Assembly (NCBI GenBank): GCA_041484845.1
Contig: JBGPIK010000227.1
Coordinates: 1 to 10,668 of the forward strand
Source of the DNA: JBGPIK01 sp041484845
GTDB taxonomy: Bacteria > Desulfobacterota > Binatia > UBA9968
Length of the DNA stretch: 10,668 nt
Reading direction: 5' to 3'
Positions 1 to 6,752 of this stretch are shown here, one piece after another (position 1 is the stretch's first letter; each line of letters opens with the position of its first letter). The notes under the pieces are model-generated. The model did no database searches. It was not told where the DNA came from and saw only the letters and a program-made list of their open reading frames with translations. A program made the position numbers and the translations under genes.

Positions 1-82
1 CGGGCGCTCCTATGGGGACACACTAGGAGAGGAACGGGAAGTGTAACGCAATCGTCACTACCTAATTCCTGCTCGCTTCTCT

Positions 83-718
83 TCAAACCAACTCAATCGG
101 ATCGGGCACGCCCTGTAACATCAGAGGGATGCGACGATCGTCGGCCGAGCCGCCGTAGACGTCGCGATAAATGATTTGCAGCCATCGCTGCAGGCTGGCG
201 CGGCGAATCGTTGGCGCCCGCTCCGGAGCATAAACCAACAGATCCATTTCCGGCGGTGGATCTTCTCCCGGCAATGGGAGTATGTAAGCGCAATCCGCGA
301 TACAACGGCACCCCAGTCTGCGGTAAAAGTTCTGACGCCGGCGTTTTACAACGTGTTCGGTGGAGGATTCGCGATCTGCATCGACCTCGAGCAGGATAGG
401 CATTGCATCGTGTCCTTGACGCACGCTCTTAACGGTGTCCTCGAATAATTTCGAACCGACTCCATGGCCGCGGTATCTCGCATCAACCGCCATGTACTCC
501 AATAGACAGAAGTCTTCATCCGCGGCCACAAACAATATACTGAAGGCGATCACGGTGTTGTCCTCGTGAGACAGTAAGAAGCGGTATCCCGGCCTGGAGA
601 CCATGGCGAAGAGTTCTGCCTTGGACTTTTGTTCGCGAACGGAAATGGATTCCCGGTAGATCGCATAAAGAGCCTCGAAGCGACGGCCGCCTGCGGTCCC
701 AAGGATTTTGTTAAGCAC
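83..718 (-). CDS. GNAT family N-acetyltransferase
   Basis: A 211-residue cytoplasmic protein predicted to transfer an acyl group from acyl-CoA to an unknown amine. The GNAT core is visible: a beta strand LLEYMAVDARYRG runs into the acyl-CoA pyrophosphate loop RGHGVGSKLF (about residues 83-92), the R-G-x-G-x-G/A motif A of the family. A later NFYRRLGCR segment matches the usual 'Y..lGF' motif B. After the core there is a tail of about 55 residues (from roughly residue 155) rich in Arg, Pro and aromatics, longer than a minimal GNAT of about 150 residues; its role is unknown. The start is GTG at 718 with no convincing ribosome binding site; a later ATG (residue 40) would remove the first part of the fold, so GTG is preferred. 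The gene is divergent from the CoA-binding protein gene. The family is confident, the substrate unknown. Confidence 0.85.
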   Translation of the reverse strand: MLNKILGTAGGRRFEALYAIYRESISVREQKSKAELFAMVSRPGYRFLLSHEDNTVIAFSILFVAADEDFCLLEYMAVDARYRGHGVGSKLFEDTVKSVRQGHDAMPILLEVDADRESSTEHVVKRRRQNFYRRLGCRCIADCAYILPLPGEDPPPEMDLLVYAPERAPTIRRASLQRWLQIIYRDVYGGSADDRRIPLMLQGVPDPIELV

Positions 719-821
719 CGACTTTGCCCGCCAGTACCCTTTTGTTTCGAGTTTTGTTTTGTTCGCTTATTCTAAACTTCATAGCCTGTCTGATCTTCAT
801 GATTCCTGCTAGACTCAGGGT
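719..821. promoter_or_regulatory. Divergent intergenic region between GNAT and CoA-binding genes
   Basis: This 103-bp gap separates two divergently transcribed genes and must hold the start signals of both. It is unusually T-rich on the plus strand (about 741-775). A TATTCT at 768-773 could be a -10 box for the rightward gene, but no good -35 lies at the right distance. No strong ribosome binding site precedes the ATG at 822. The position as a divergent promoter region is clear; the individual boxes are not. Confidence 0.4.
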
Positions 822-1265
822 ATGGTTTGGCAAGACAACTTAATCGTCGCTCCTGCCCAAATCCGTGCTTTGATCCTGCCAACCAAGCGTATCGCCGTGC
901 TGGGTATAAAGACCGCGGCACAAGCGGACCAGCCAGCATACTATGTCCCCGAGTATCTTGTCAGGGTCGGCTTCGATATCGTCCCGGTTCCGGTTTACTA
1001 TCCTCAAGTGAAGGAAATACTTGGCCGCAAAGTGTTTCGCAACTTGACGGAGATTCCGGATGAGATCGATCTCGTCGAAGTCTTTCGACGAGCTCACGAT
1101 ATCCTGGATCATTTGGACGATCTATTGGATAAAAAACCAAAGGCAGTCTGGTTTCAGTCGGGCATACGCAACGATGTCGTTGCGGAAAGGCTGGCCAGAG
1201 CCGGCATCAAAGTCGTCCAGGACCGCTGCCTGATGGTCGAGCACAAAATCGTGGGTCGATCTTGA
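822..1265 (+). CDS. CoA-binding domain protein (YccU/CoA_binding_2 type)
   Basis: A 147-residue single-domain cytoplasmic protein with a Rossmann-like CoA-binding fold. After an N-terminal helix comes the strand KRIAVLGIK (about residues 22-30) in place of the family's 'iAVvGlS' loop, then YYVPEYLVRVGFDIVPV, matching the usual 'y.va.yL...GY.ViPVnP'. The C-terminal half has the family hallmark VWFQSGIRNDVVAE (about residues 109-122) and the conserved Cys-containing motif VVQDRCLMVEHK. The length is typical for stand-alone members (130-150 residues). The Gly-Ile-Lys sequence and the missing NP after PV are slight departures from consensus. The biochemical role of the family is poorly known; binding of CoA or an acyl-CoA is the established property. 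It diverges from an acetyltransferase gene, which may reflect shared acyl-CoA biology, but that link is inference. Confidence 0.85.
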   Translation: MVWQDNLIVAPAQIRALILPTKRIAVLGIKTAAQADQPAYYVPEYLVRVGFDIVPVPVYYPQVKEILGRKVFRNLTEIPDEIDLVEVFRRAHDILDHLDDLLDKKPKAVWFQSGIRNDVVAERLARAGIKVVQDRCLMVEHKIVGRS

Positions 1266-1298
1266 TCACAACGCCGATGCATCGAGGCGCTGTGCGGG

Positions 1299-2276
1299 TC
1301 ATTCCCGGTAGACAGAGTCAATAAATCCGCTCTTCTCCAACTCGTCAACAACAGAGAAGTCCACCAGCCGTTCGGGTTTGACATCGATTTTCCCGATGGT
1401 GCCGCTATCGATCACCTGCTGAATGCCTTTTAATGTGGGTCGTGGAATCTTTTCGAGGTGCGTGGCATATTCCTGCCAATTGGCCTCCACCATGGCCTGA
1501 TCGTTCAGCTGGGCAAATTTTGCAAATATTTTATTGGCGAAATCTTTATCGGTCTTGTAACGATGCATGCCGCGAATGAACGCTTTCATGAAGCGCAGCA
1601 CCGTGGCGCGACGCTGCGCGATAAAGGAGCGCGTCGTGATCACCGGACCCACATTCTCTTCCAGGCCGAGCGTCGAAAAATCCACCAGTTCGCGCATGCC
1701 CATTTGCAGCGCCATTAAGTGGAGCGGAAAACTCATGCGCTGCGCAAAAATTCTTCCCGCCGCCATAGCGGCCAATCCTTCCGGCTGTCCCCCGGTTTGT
1801 ACAATCGAAACGTCCTTGTTGGGGTCCAACCCGTGTTTTTGCAGCGCGTAGCGAAGAATGAAATCCGAAGTCGCGCCAAAGCTCGTAACCCCGACGGCTC
1901 TGCCTTTTAGCTCCTTGATATCTTTGATTTCCGGGCGGCCGATCAAGCGATGCTGCGGCACCTTGCTCATGGTCGCAATGATCACGACATCGCTGCCTCG
2001 CGCCACCGCGGGAATGACGGCCGGCTCCCCGGCGTGAATGAGCTGGCCGCTGCCGCCGATCAACGCGGCAACGATTCTCGTGCTTCCGCCGACGTGCACC
2101 AGCTCAACCGACAGCCCTTCACGGTCGAAATATTTTGCCTCCTTGGCGATCACCGGAATAAACCAGCTGCCCACAGGACTCGGGTACAGAAAGGTCAAGT
2201 GTTCTTGCGCTCCCAGCACAGAGACGTGGAGCAATAACCCGCAAATCAAGAGCAAAAAGATAGTCGATCGTTTCAT
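1299..2276 (-). CDS. ABC transporter substrate-binding protein, NMT1/THI5-like (TauA/SsuA superfamily)
   Basis: A 325-residue exported protein predicted to bind a small organic ligand in the periplasm. Residues 1-23 form a signal peptide: MKR, a hydrophobic run FLLLICGLLLHVSVL, and a cleavage site near GA-Q. There is no lipobox cysteine at the cleavage site. The mature part has the two-lobe pattern of this family: WFIPVIAKEAKYFDREGLSV (lobe 1, 'A...G.F..eGL.ve'), a glycine-rich GGSTRIVAALIGGSGQLIHAGEPAV, then IKDIKELKGRAVGVTSFGATSDF before the second lobe. It ends with a SGFIDSVY motif. The ATG at 2276 is well supported by a strong ribosome binding site. No permease or ATPase gene lies nearby, so the transporter partner and the ligand are unknown. 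It is convergent with the CoA-binding gene and divergent from the kinase genes. Confidence 0.88.
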   Translation of the reverse strand: MKRSTIFLLLICGLLLHVSVLGAQEHLTFLYPSPVGSWFIPVIAKEAKYFDREGLSVELVHVGGSTRIVAALIGGSGQLIHAGEPAVIPAVARGSDVVIIATMSKVPQHRLIGRPEIKDIKELKGRAVGVTSFGATSDFILRYALQKHGLDPNKDVSIVQTGGQPEGLAAMAAGRIFAQRMSFPLHLMALQMGMRELVDFSTLGLEENVGPVITTRSFIAQRRATVLRFMKAFIRGMHRYKTDKDFANKIFAKFAQLNDQAMVEANWQEYATHLEKIPRPTLKGIQQVIDSGTIGKIDVKPERLVDFSVVDELEKSGFIDSVYRE

Positions 2277-2281
2277 TAAAA

Positions 2282-2289
2282 CTCACCTC
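2282..2289 (-). promoter_or_regulatory. Strong ribosome binding site for the 1299-2276 SBP gene
   Basis: Read on the minus strand this is GAGGTGAG, part of AGAGGTGAG, a close match to the anti-16S sequence, 5 nt before the ATG at 2276. It is among the best ribosome binding sites in the window and fixes the start of the substrate-binding protein. Confidence 0.75.
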
Positions 2290-2409
2290 TTGGGGCGCTC
2301 GTTTACATGGAACGCCGGTTCGTACCATCGAATGCCAACCCGGTGACGTTAAATCACAAACCCATCCCATCCATCAATATATTCGTTAGGCCATGATCCT
2401 CCGGCGGCA

Positions 2410-2437
2410 TTGATTATCTCATAAAGTATTCTATGAT
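2410..2437 (+). promoter_or_regulatory. Sigma-70-type promoter upstream of the receiver-kinase gene
   Basis: TTGATT (2410-2415) and TATGAT (2432-2437) are separated by 16 bp, matching the housekeeping -35 and -10 consensus at 4/6 and 5/6 positions. Transcription would begin near 2444-2446, giving a leader of about 100 nt before the ATG at 2546. A short inverted repeat, CTGAT-N6-ATCAG (2440-2455), lies on the predicted start point and could be an operator. This is a consensus match by eye only. Confidence 0.5.
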
Positions 2438-2530
2438 ATCTGATCTATTAATCAGCCCACGGTGGCGCTAGCAATCAATCCGCTAGAGCTAACCCATTTA
2501 ACCCATAAAGCAAAGCAGTTCGACGGGCAC

Positions 2531-2535
2531 AGGAG
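2531..2535 (+). promoter_or_regulatory. Ribosome binding site deciding the start at 2546 (or GTG 2543)
   Basis: AGGAG lies 10 nt before the ATG at 2546 and 7 nt before the in-frame GTG at 2543. The upstream in-frame GTG at 2462 has no such site and would add 28 residues that do not belong to the receiver fold. Confidence 0.6.
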
Positions 2536-2545
2536 TAGTCGTGTG

Positions 2546-3631
2546 ATGGACAAAGTACTGATAGTTGAAGATGAAAACATCATCGCAATGGAGCTGGAAC
2601 AGCAAATCAAGCAGCTGGGTTACGCCGTGATCGGACCCGTCGCGAGCGGCGAGGCCGCGCTCAAAAATGTTGAAATCGCGCGGCCAGACCTGGTGCTTAT
2701 GGACATTCGCATTCAAGGCCCTGCCGACGGCATAGAGACCGCGGAAGCGATCCGTTACCGCTTTGACATACCGGTCATTTATCTTACCGCCCATGCCGAC
2801 CAAACGACGATTCAGCGAGCCAAGATGACCGAGCCGCTCGGCTACCTGTTGAAGCCCTGGCGTGAGCACGAGCTCCAGGCGGCAATCACGGTGGCGCTCT
2901 ACAAGCACAAAATGAACAAAGCCCTGGAGCAACGCCAGGCCGATTTTCTCGCCATGTTGACCCATGACATTCAAAATCCGCTGCAGCTTGTATTGGGATA
3001 CGCGGATATTTTAGCGGAAGAACTCAACTCGAGCGGTTTGCATCAAGCGGGACAACTGCTCGATCAAATGCGCGATAATATCCTCAGCACCGGCGATTTG
3101 GTTGCAAATTACTCCACACTGCTCGTTATTGAAGGCGGACGCTTCCCGCTCGTGAGTGAACGAGTGCAGATCAATGAGATTCTAAAGCAGGTCGAGACAA
3201 GATATGTCGCCGAAGCCACGCGCCGGAACTTGCGCCTTGAAACGAAACTCGCCCACAGCCTACCTTTAGTGGAAGGGGACGCGTCGGCGTTAGAGCGGGT
3301 TTTTGCCAACCTCGTCCACAACGGGCTGAAATTTACGCCACAAGGCGGCCAAGTGGTCATCACTTCGTTCCGACACGGCGAAACAGTGGTGGTATCGGTG
3401 ATGGATACGGGACCGGGCATACCTCCTGAGGAGATACCGGCGCTCTTCGAAAAGTACTGGCGGCGAAAGAGACATTCACATCAGGACGGCAGCGGTTTGG
3501 GCCTGTTCATCGTAAAATCGCTGGTTGAAGCGCAAGGCGGTCGCGTCGAGGTGGAAAGCACGTTGGGATTGGGCACTTGCTTTAAAGTGATTCTGCCGGT
3601 CCCTTCCCCCCTGTCCGGTAAAAAACCGTAA
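2546..3631 (+). CDS. Response regulator receiver-histidine kinase hybrid (REC-HisKA-HATPase)
   Basis: A 361-residue soluble protein with a receiver domain at the N-terminus and a complete kinase core behind it. Receiver (about 1-120): acidic pair E8-D9, phospho-acceptor D53 in LVLMDIRIQG, T81 and K103 (LLKPW), so all catalytic positions are present. HisKA: H140 in MLTHDIQNPL. HATPase: N259 in NLVHNGLKFTP, D287 in DTGPGIP, and the glycine lid G315-S-G-L-G319. The protein has no membrane segment, PAS domain or DNA-binding domain, so the receiver probably acts as the input that controls the kinase. The ATG at 2546 follows an AGGAG site and starts directly with the receiver sequence MDKVLIVEDE; a longer reading from GTG 2462 is possible but unlikely. 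The membrane kinase gene follows in the same direction, probably in one operon. The phosphotransfer partner downstream is not in the window. Confidence 0.9.
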   Translation: MDKVLIVEDENIIAMELEQQIKQLGYAVIGPVASGEAALKNVEIARPDLVLMDIRIQGPADGIETAEAIRYRFDIPVIYLTAHADQTTIQRAKMTEPLGYLLKPWREHELQAAITVALYKHKMNKALEQRQADFLAMLTHDIQNPLQLVLGYADILAEELNSSGLHQAGQLLDQMRDNILSTGDLVANYSTLLVIEGGRFPLVSERVQINEILKQVETRYVAEATRRNLRLETKLAHSLPLVEGDASALERVFANLVHNGLKFTPQGGQVVITSFRHGETVVVSVMDTGPGIPPEEIPALFEKYWRRKRHSHQDGSGLGLFIVKSLVEAQGGRVEVESTLGLGTCFKVILPVPSPLSGKKP

Positions 3632-3738
3632 ACCCATCATAGAGCGACATGCGAAATGCTGGATTGAGGCCGCTTCAATCCGGGCGCAACTCAGGTCGCT
3701 GTGACTTTCGCTCCGGCTCTTTGTCGCCATCATTAATC

Positions 3739-6465
3739 ATGAGCGATTCCACGCTTAAAATCGACGACCCCTACCAGCGGCTCCGGCGCTATCTGGTAAG
3801 CGGCTATATCGTCACAACGGTTGTGCTGGTCGTGCTGTCCTCCTGGTATCTGCTATCGGAGCGCGCTTTCCATTTGCGTCTCGCCGAATCCGAAACCAGC
3901 ACACTCGCGCGCGCGCTGGAGGAACATGTCTTGCGAACCTTCGGTTCGGTGGACGCGATGCTACGACACGCCAGCCGACGGCTCCTTGAACGCGGCGATC
4001 TGGAAACTCAGGACAGCGCCAGCGTCCGGCGACTGCTGCAACAGGAAGCGGCCAACATCCCGTTCGTGCGCTCGCTTTATGTGGATGACCGATTCGGCTA
4101 CGGACACACGACTTCGCAAGGGGTGGATATCCGAAAACTATGGGCGCGCGATTTCGAACATATTCGCCACTTTTATGAGAAGAGCGACGACCGGTTGTAT
4201 GTCGGACGACCGAGCAAAGGATCGGTAACGGGACGCCTTAACATTCCCGTAGCTCGCCGGATGGTCAATGCGAAGGGCGAGTTTGCCGGCGTTATCGGCA
4301 CCTCAATTGATCCTGAATACTTCGAAAACTTTTACCAGGCGCTCGGGCTGAACACCGGGACTGCCCTCTCGCTGGTGCGCAACGACGGGGCGATTCTCGC
4401 CCGCGTGCCGCCGTTGACCGGGGCCTTGGACGACGTTTCGCAGTCGCCATTTTTCCAAGAGCAAATTTCTCAAAAGCCATCCGGAACTATTGACGTGGAG
4501 CAATCGATCATTGATGGCGCCGCTCGCCTCCTTTCTTTCCGCCGCGTGGGGGATACCGACCTCATTGTTGTGATCGCCCGCGCTCGAGACAGCATACTGG
4601 CGTCGTCGCGAAGACTAGCCTTCGGAGTAAACGCGACGGTCGGATCGTCTTTGATCGCACTGCTATTTCTGCTGCTGCTCGTCCTGCGGCAGCTTAAACA
4701 CCGCGCCGAAGCCGAGGAGCGCTACGCGCTGATGGTTCGCGGCACCAATGATGGGATTTGGGATTGGAACGTCCTCACCCATGAATGCTACTTGTCGCGG
4801 CGGTGGAAAGACATCGTAGGATTTCGCGACGATGAATTGCCCAATCTTGAATCATCATTCTTCGAGCGTATGCATCCCGACGATCAGCACCGCATTAAAG
4901 ATGCCGTCGACCGCCACGTCGAGGGCCAAGCCTCTTATTCCATGGAGATGAGGTTGCGGCACAAAGATGGCCATTACCGCTGGGTTCTTACGCGCGGGGA
5001 GTCGGTGCGCAACAAGCAGGGCCGAACGATACGCATGGTCGGCTCCACCAGCGACATCACCGAGCGCAAAATGGCGGAAGCGAAAGCGCTGCAAGCCGCC
5101 AGCGAATTGCAGGCGGTTTTTGACGTTTTGCCGGATTTATTCTTTCGCCTCGGTCTGAATGGGGTAATTCGAGGGTATCACGCTCGCTCGCCCGGCGAGT
5201 TATATGTCTCGCCTGAAAGGTTTCTGGGAAAATCGTTGCAGGAGGTTTTCCCTGACGCTCTAGCGCCAAAATTACTCCATGCGATTCAGGAAGCCCATCG
5301 CCATGATACCATGCAGGTCGTGAACTATGAGCTCCCCATGCCGGACGGGGATAGATCCTATGAAGCGCGAATATTGCCGATCGGGGAGAGCGAGGTCGTC
5401 GCGGTGGTTCGGAACGTTACCGAAAACCGACAGTTGGAAGTGAAACTGCGCGAGAGCGAGACACGCCTGCGTACGATCGTCGACTCGACACCCGAGTGCG
5501 TGAAGCTTCTCGACGCGGACGGAACTCTGCTCGACATGAACCCCGCCGGTCTGGCCATGATCGAAGCGGATTCCCTTTCTCAGGTGCAAGGCAGCTCCAC
5601 TTATGCGCTGATCGCCCCAGAGCACCGTGACAAATTCACCGAGGCCTTGCACGATGTGTTTCGTGGATCAAGCCGCCGCTATGAATTCGAGATCATTGGA
5701 CTCAAGGGTACGCGCCGCTGGCTGGAATCCCACGCCGTGCCGTTGTGGGATTCCGCTTTTCCGGGCCCGGTGAATCAAATGCTCGCCGTGACTCGTGACA
5801 TCACCGAACGCAAGCGGGCGGAGGAACAAACCAAGGCATCGTTGCGGGAAAAGGAAACATTGCTTAGAGAGATTCACCACCGCGTCAAGAATAACCTGCA
5901 GATCATCTCCAGCTTGCTCTATTTGCAGTCGGGCACTCTCGTTGATGCGACGGCGCGCCAAGCTCTAAAGGAAAGCCAGGATCGAGTTCACTCCATGGCT
6001 CTGGTGCACGAGCAACTGTATCGCTCCTCGAGTCTTGGCGCCATCAACTTTGGCGAACATCTGCGCCAACTAGCGGGCAGCGTGGCACGCTCCTATGGCC
6101 CGGCGAGCGGTCGTGTGCACCTGACAATGGAGTTAGAAAGCATTGCTGTCGATCTTGACCTGGCTATTCCGGTTAGCCTTATTTTCAACGAAGTACTCGC
6201 CAACGCGTTTAAGCATGCCTTTCCCGGAGAACGGGCCGGCACGGTGCAGGTTGCTTTCTTCGCCGACGGGTCGGAAACGTTGACTTTGCGGGTGCGCGAT
6301 GATGGCGTAGGGTTGCCGCCTGACTCTGAGTACGATCGAGGGCGCTCGCTCGGCCTCAAAATCATCCGCAATCTCACCGAGCAGATCCACGGACAATTGG
6401 AGATCCAATCGCAGCACGGCATGACGTTTCAGCTCTCATTCGCGAATCTAAAGACCCCGTCGTAG
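3739..6465 (+). CDS. Membrane sensor histidine kinase, Cache-PAS-PAS-PAS-HisKA_2-HATPase
   Basis: A 908-residue inner-membrane sensor kinase. Order from the N-terminus: TM1 (about 18-39); a periplasmic region of about 250 residues resembling a double-Cache ligand-binding domain (for example GEFAGVIGTSIDPEYFENFY); TM2 (about 295-317); PAS1 with PAC (329-445, GIWDW and DITERK); PAS2 (457-567, more divergent); PAS3 (577-693, ending DITERKRAEE); then a HisKA_2 dimerisation motif EIHHRVKNNLQ with HH at 713-714, and an ATPase domain with N822 in NEVLANAFKHAFP, D855-GVG and a glycine motif near 872 (SLGLKII). All catalytic motifs are intact. The start is uncertain: an in-frame ATG at 3649, 17 nt after the preceding gene's stop, adds 30 Arg/Ser/Gly-rich residues that look non-coding, and neither start has a clear ribosome binding site. 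It probably shares a transcript with the receiver-kinase gene. The ligand is unknown. Confidence 0.9.
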   Translation: MSDSTLKIDDPYQRLRRYLVSGYIVTTVVLVVLSSWYLLSERAFHLRLAESETSTLARALEEHVLRTFGSVDAMLRHASRRLLERGDLETQDSASVRRLLQQEAANIPFVRSLYVDDRFGYGHTTSQGVDIRKLWARDFEHIRHFYEKSDDRLYVGRPSKGSVTGRLNIPVARRMVNAKGEFAGVIGTSIDPEYFENFYQALGLNTGTALSLVRNDGAILARVPPLTGALDDVSQSPFFQEQISQKPSGTIDVEQSIIDGAARLLSFRRVGDTDLIVVIARARDSILASSRRLAFGVNATVGSSLIALLFLLLLVLRQLKHRAEAEERYALMVRGTNDGIWDWNVLTHECYLSRRWKDIVGFRDDELPNLESSFFERMHPDDQHRIKDAVDRHVEGQASYSMEMRLRHKDGHYRWVLTRGESVRNKQGRTIRMVGSTSDITERKMAEAKALQAASELQAVFDVLPDLFFRLGLNGVIRGYHARSPGELYVSPERFLGKSLQEVFPDALAPKLLHAIQEAHRHDTMQVVNYELPMPDGDRSYEARILPIGESEVVAVVRNVTENRQLEVKLRESETRLRTIVDSTPECVKLLDADGTLLDMNPAGLAMIEADSLSQVQGSSTYALIAPEHRDKFTEALHDVFRGSSRRYEFEIIGLKGTRRWLESHAVPLWDSAFPGPVNQMLAVTRDITERKRAEEQTKASLREKETLLREIHHRVKNNLQIISSLLYLQSGTLVDATARQALKESQDRVHSMALVHEQLYRSSSLGAINFGEHLRQLAGSVARSYGPASGRVHLTMELESIAVDLDLAIPVSLIFNEVLANAFKHAFPGERAGTVQVAFFADGSETLTLRVRDDGVGLPPDSEYDRGRSLGLKIIRNLTEQIHGQLEIQSQHGMTFQLSFANLKTPS

Positions 6466-6551
6466 AGTTTACGCAAAGCTCGAGCTTGATGCATCGTCTC
6501 CCGTTTTTCACATCGACGCACGCGCCGTTTCGTGTTACGGGATAAGGGGTC

Positions 6552-6567
6552 CGTTCTGTATAGAACG
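6552..6567. repeat. Short perfect inverted repeat (6-bp arms, 4-bp loop)
   Basis: CGTTCT and AGAACG are perfect complements flanking GTAT. No T-tract follows on either strand, so a terminator is unlikely; an operator or a piece of a dispersed repeat is possible. The loop region TGTATAGA also resembles a -10 box but lacks a matching -35. Confidence 0.4.
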
Positions 6568-6618
6568 TTGAAAAGGGCTAAAAACAGGCTGGTCCAAAAA
6601 GTTTCAGCTATGAGAGAA

Positions 6619-6689
6619 ATGGAGTGTTGGAGTACCGGAGTATTGGGTTTAATACATCACTCCATTACTCCGCCACTCCAGTACTCCAT
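6619..6689. repeat. Phased inverted repeat made of 8-bp GGAGT-type units
   Basis: The left arm reads in steps of 8 bp: TGGAGTGT, TGGAGTAC, CGGAGTAT, TGGGTTTA. The right arm reads as the complement with the same step: ATCACTCC, ATTACTCC, GCCACTCC, AGTACTCC. The two arms, ending ATGGAG and CTCCAT, can pair through the repeated hexamers, while the two bases between hexamers are variable and often mismatched. The total length is 71 bp with a short AT-rich centre. This looks like a dispersed palindromic repeat of the REP/MITE class rather than a terminator, since no T-tract follows. Confidence 0.7.
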
Positions 6690-6752
6690 CGCCAAGCCGA
6701 TAGCGGTGCATCGCAATGAAGTAGATGTCCTTTTTCAATGGTCTGGGCAAGA

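Larger units (their letters stand above)
6466..6737. other. Repeat-bearing intergenic region before murJ
   Basis: These 272 bases hold no convincing gene. They contain a perfect 12-bp palindrome AAGCTCGAGCTT (6476-6487) just after the kinase stop, a hairpin CGTTCT-GTAT-AGAACG (6552-6567), and a larger phased inverted repeat (6619-6689). No T-tract follows any of these closely, so no intrinsic terminator is called. The promoter of murJ must lie here or upstream, but I see no clear match to the consensus. Confidence 0.6.

Noticed and set aside
1..82. Possible gene or terminator downstream of the GNAT gene
   Set aside because: I see no open frame with support and no hairpin with a T-tract in these bases.
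1272..1289. CGCC...GGCG stem with the palindrome CGATGCATCG between the convergent genes, as a terminator
   Set aside because: The stem is interrupted and no T-tract follows on either strand. The same GATGCATCG also occurs at 6488-6496, but nine bases at two sites is likely chance.
2462..2545. Upstream GTG start adding 28 residues to the receiver-kinase
   Set aside because: No ribosome binding site precedes it and the extra residues do not fit a receiver fold; AGGAG before 2546 supports the shorter protein.
2498..2974. Long minus-strand frame inside the receiver-kinase gene
   Set aside because: It is a shadow of a clearly coding plus-strand gene and shows no domain features.
6476..6487. Perfect palindrome AAGCTCGAGCTT after the sensor kinase as a terminator
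   Set aside because: The possible stem is only 4 bp with a tetraloop, and the nearest T-run is more than 20 bases away.
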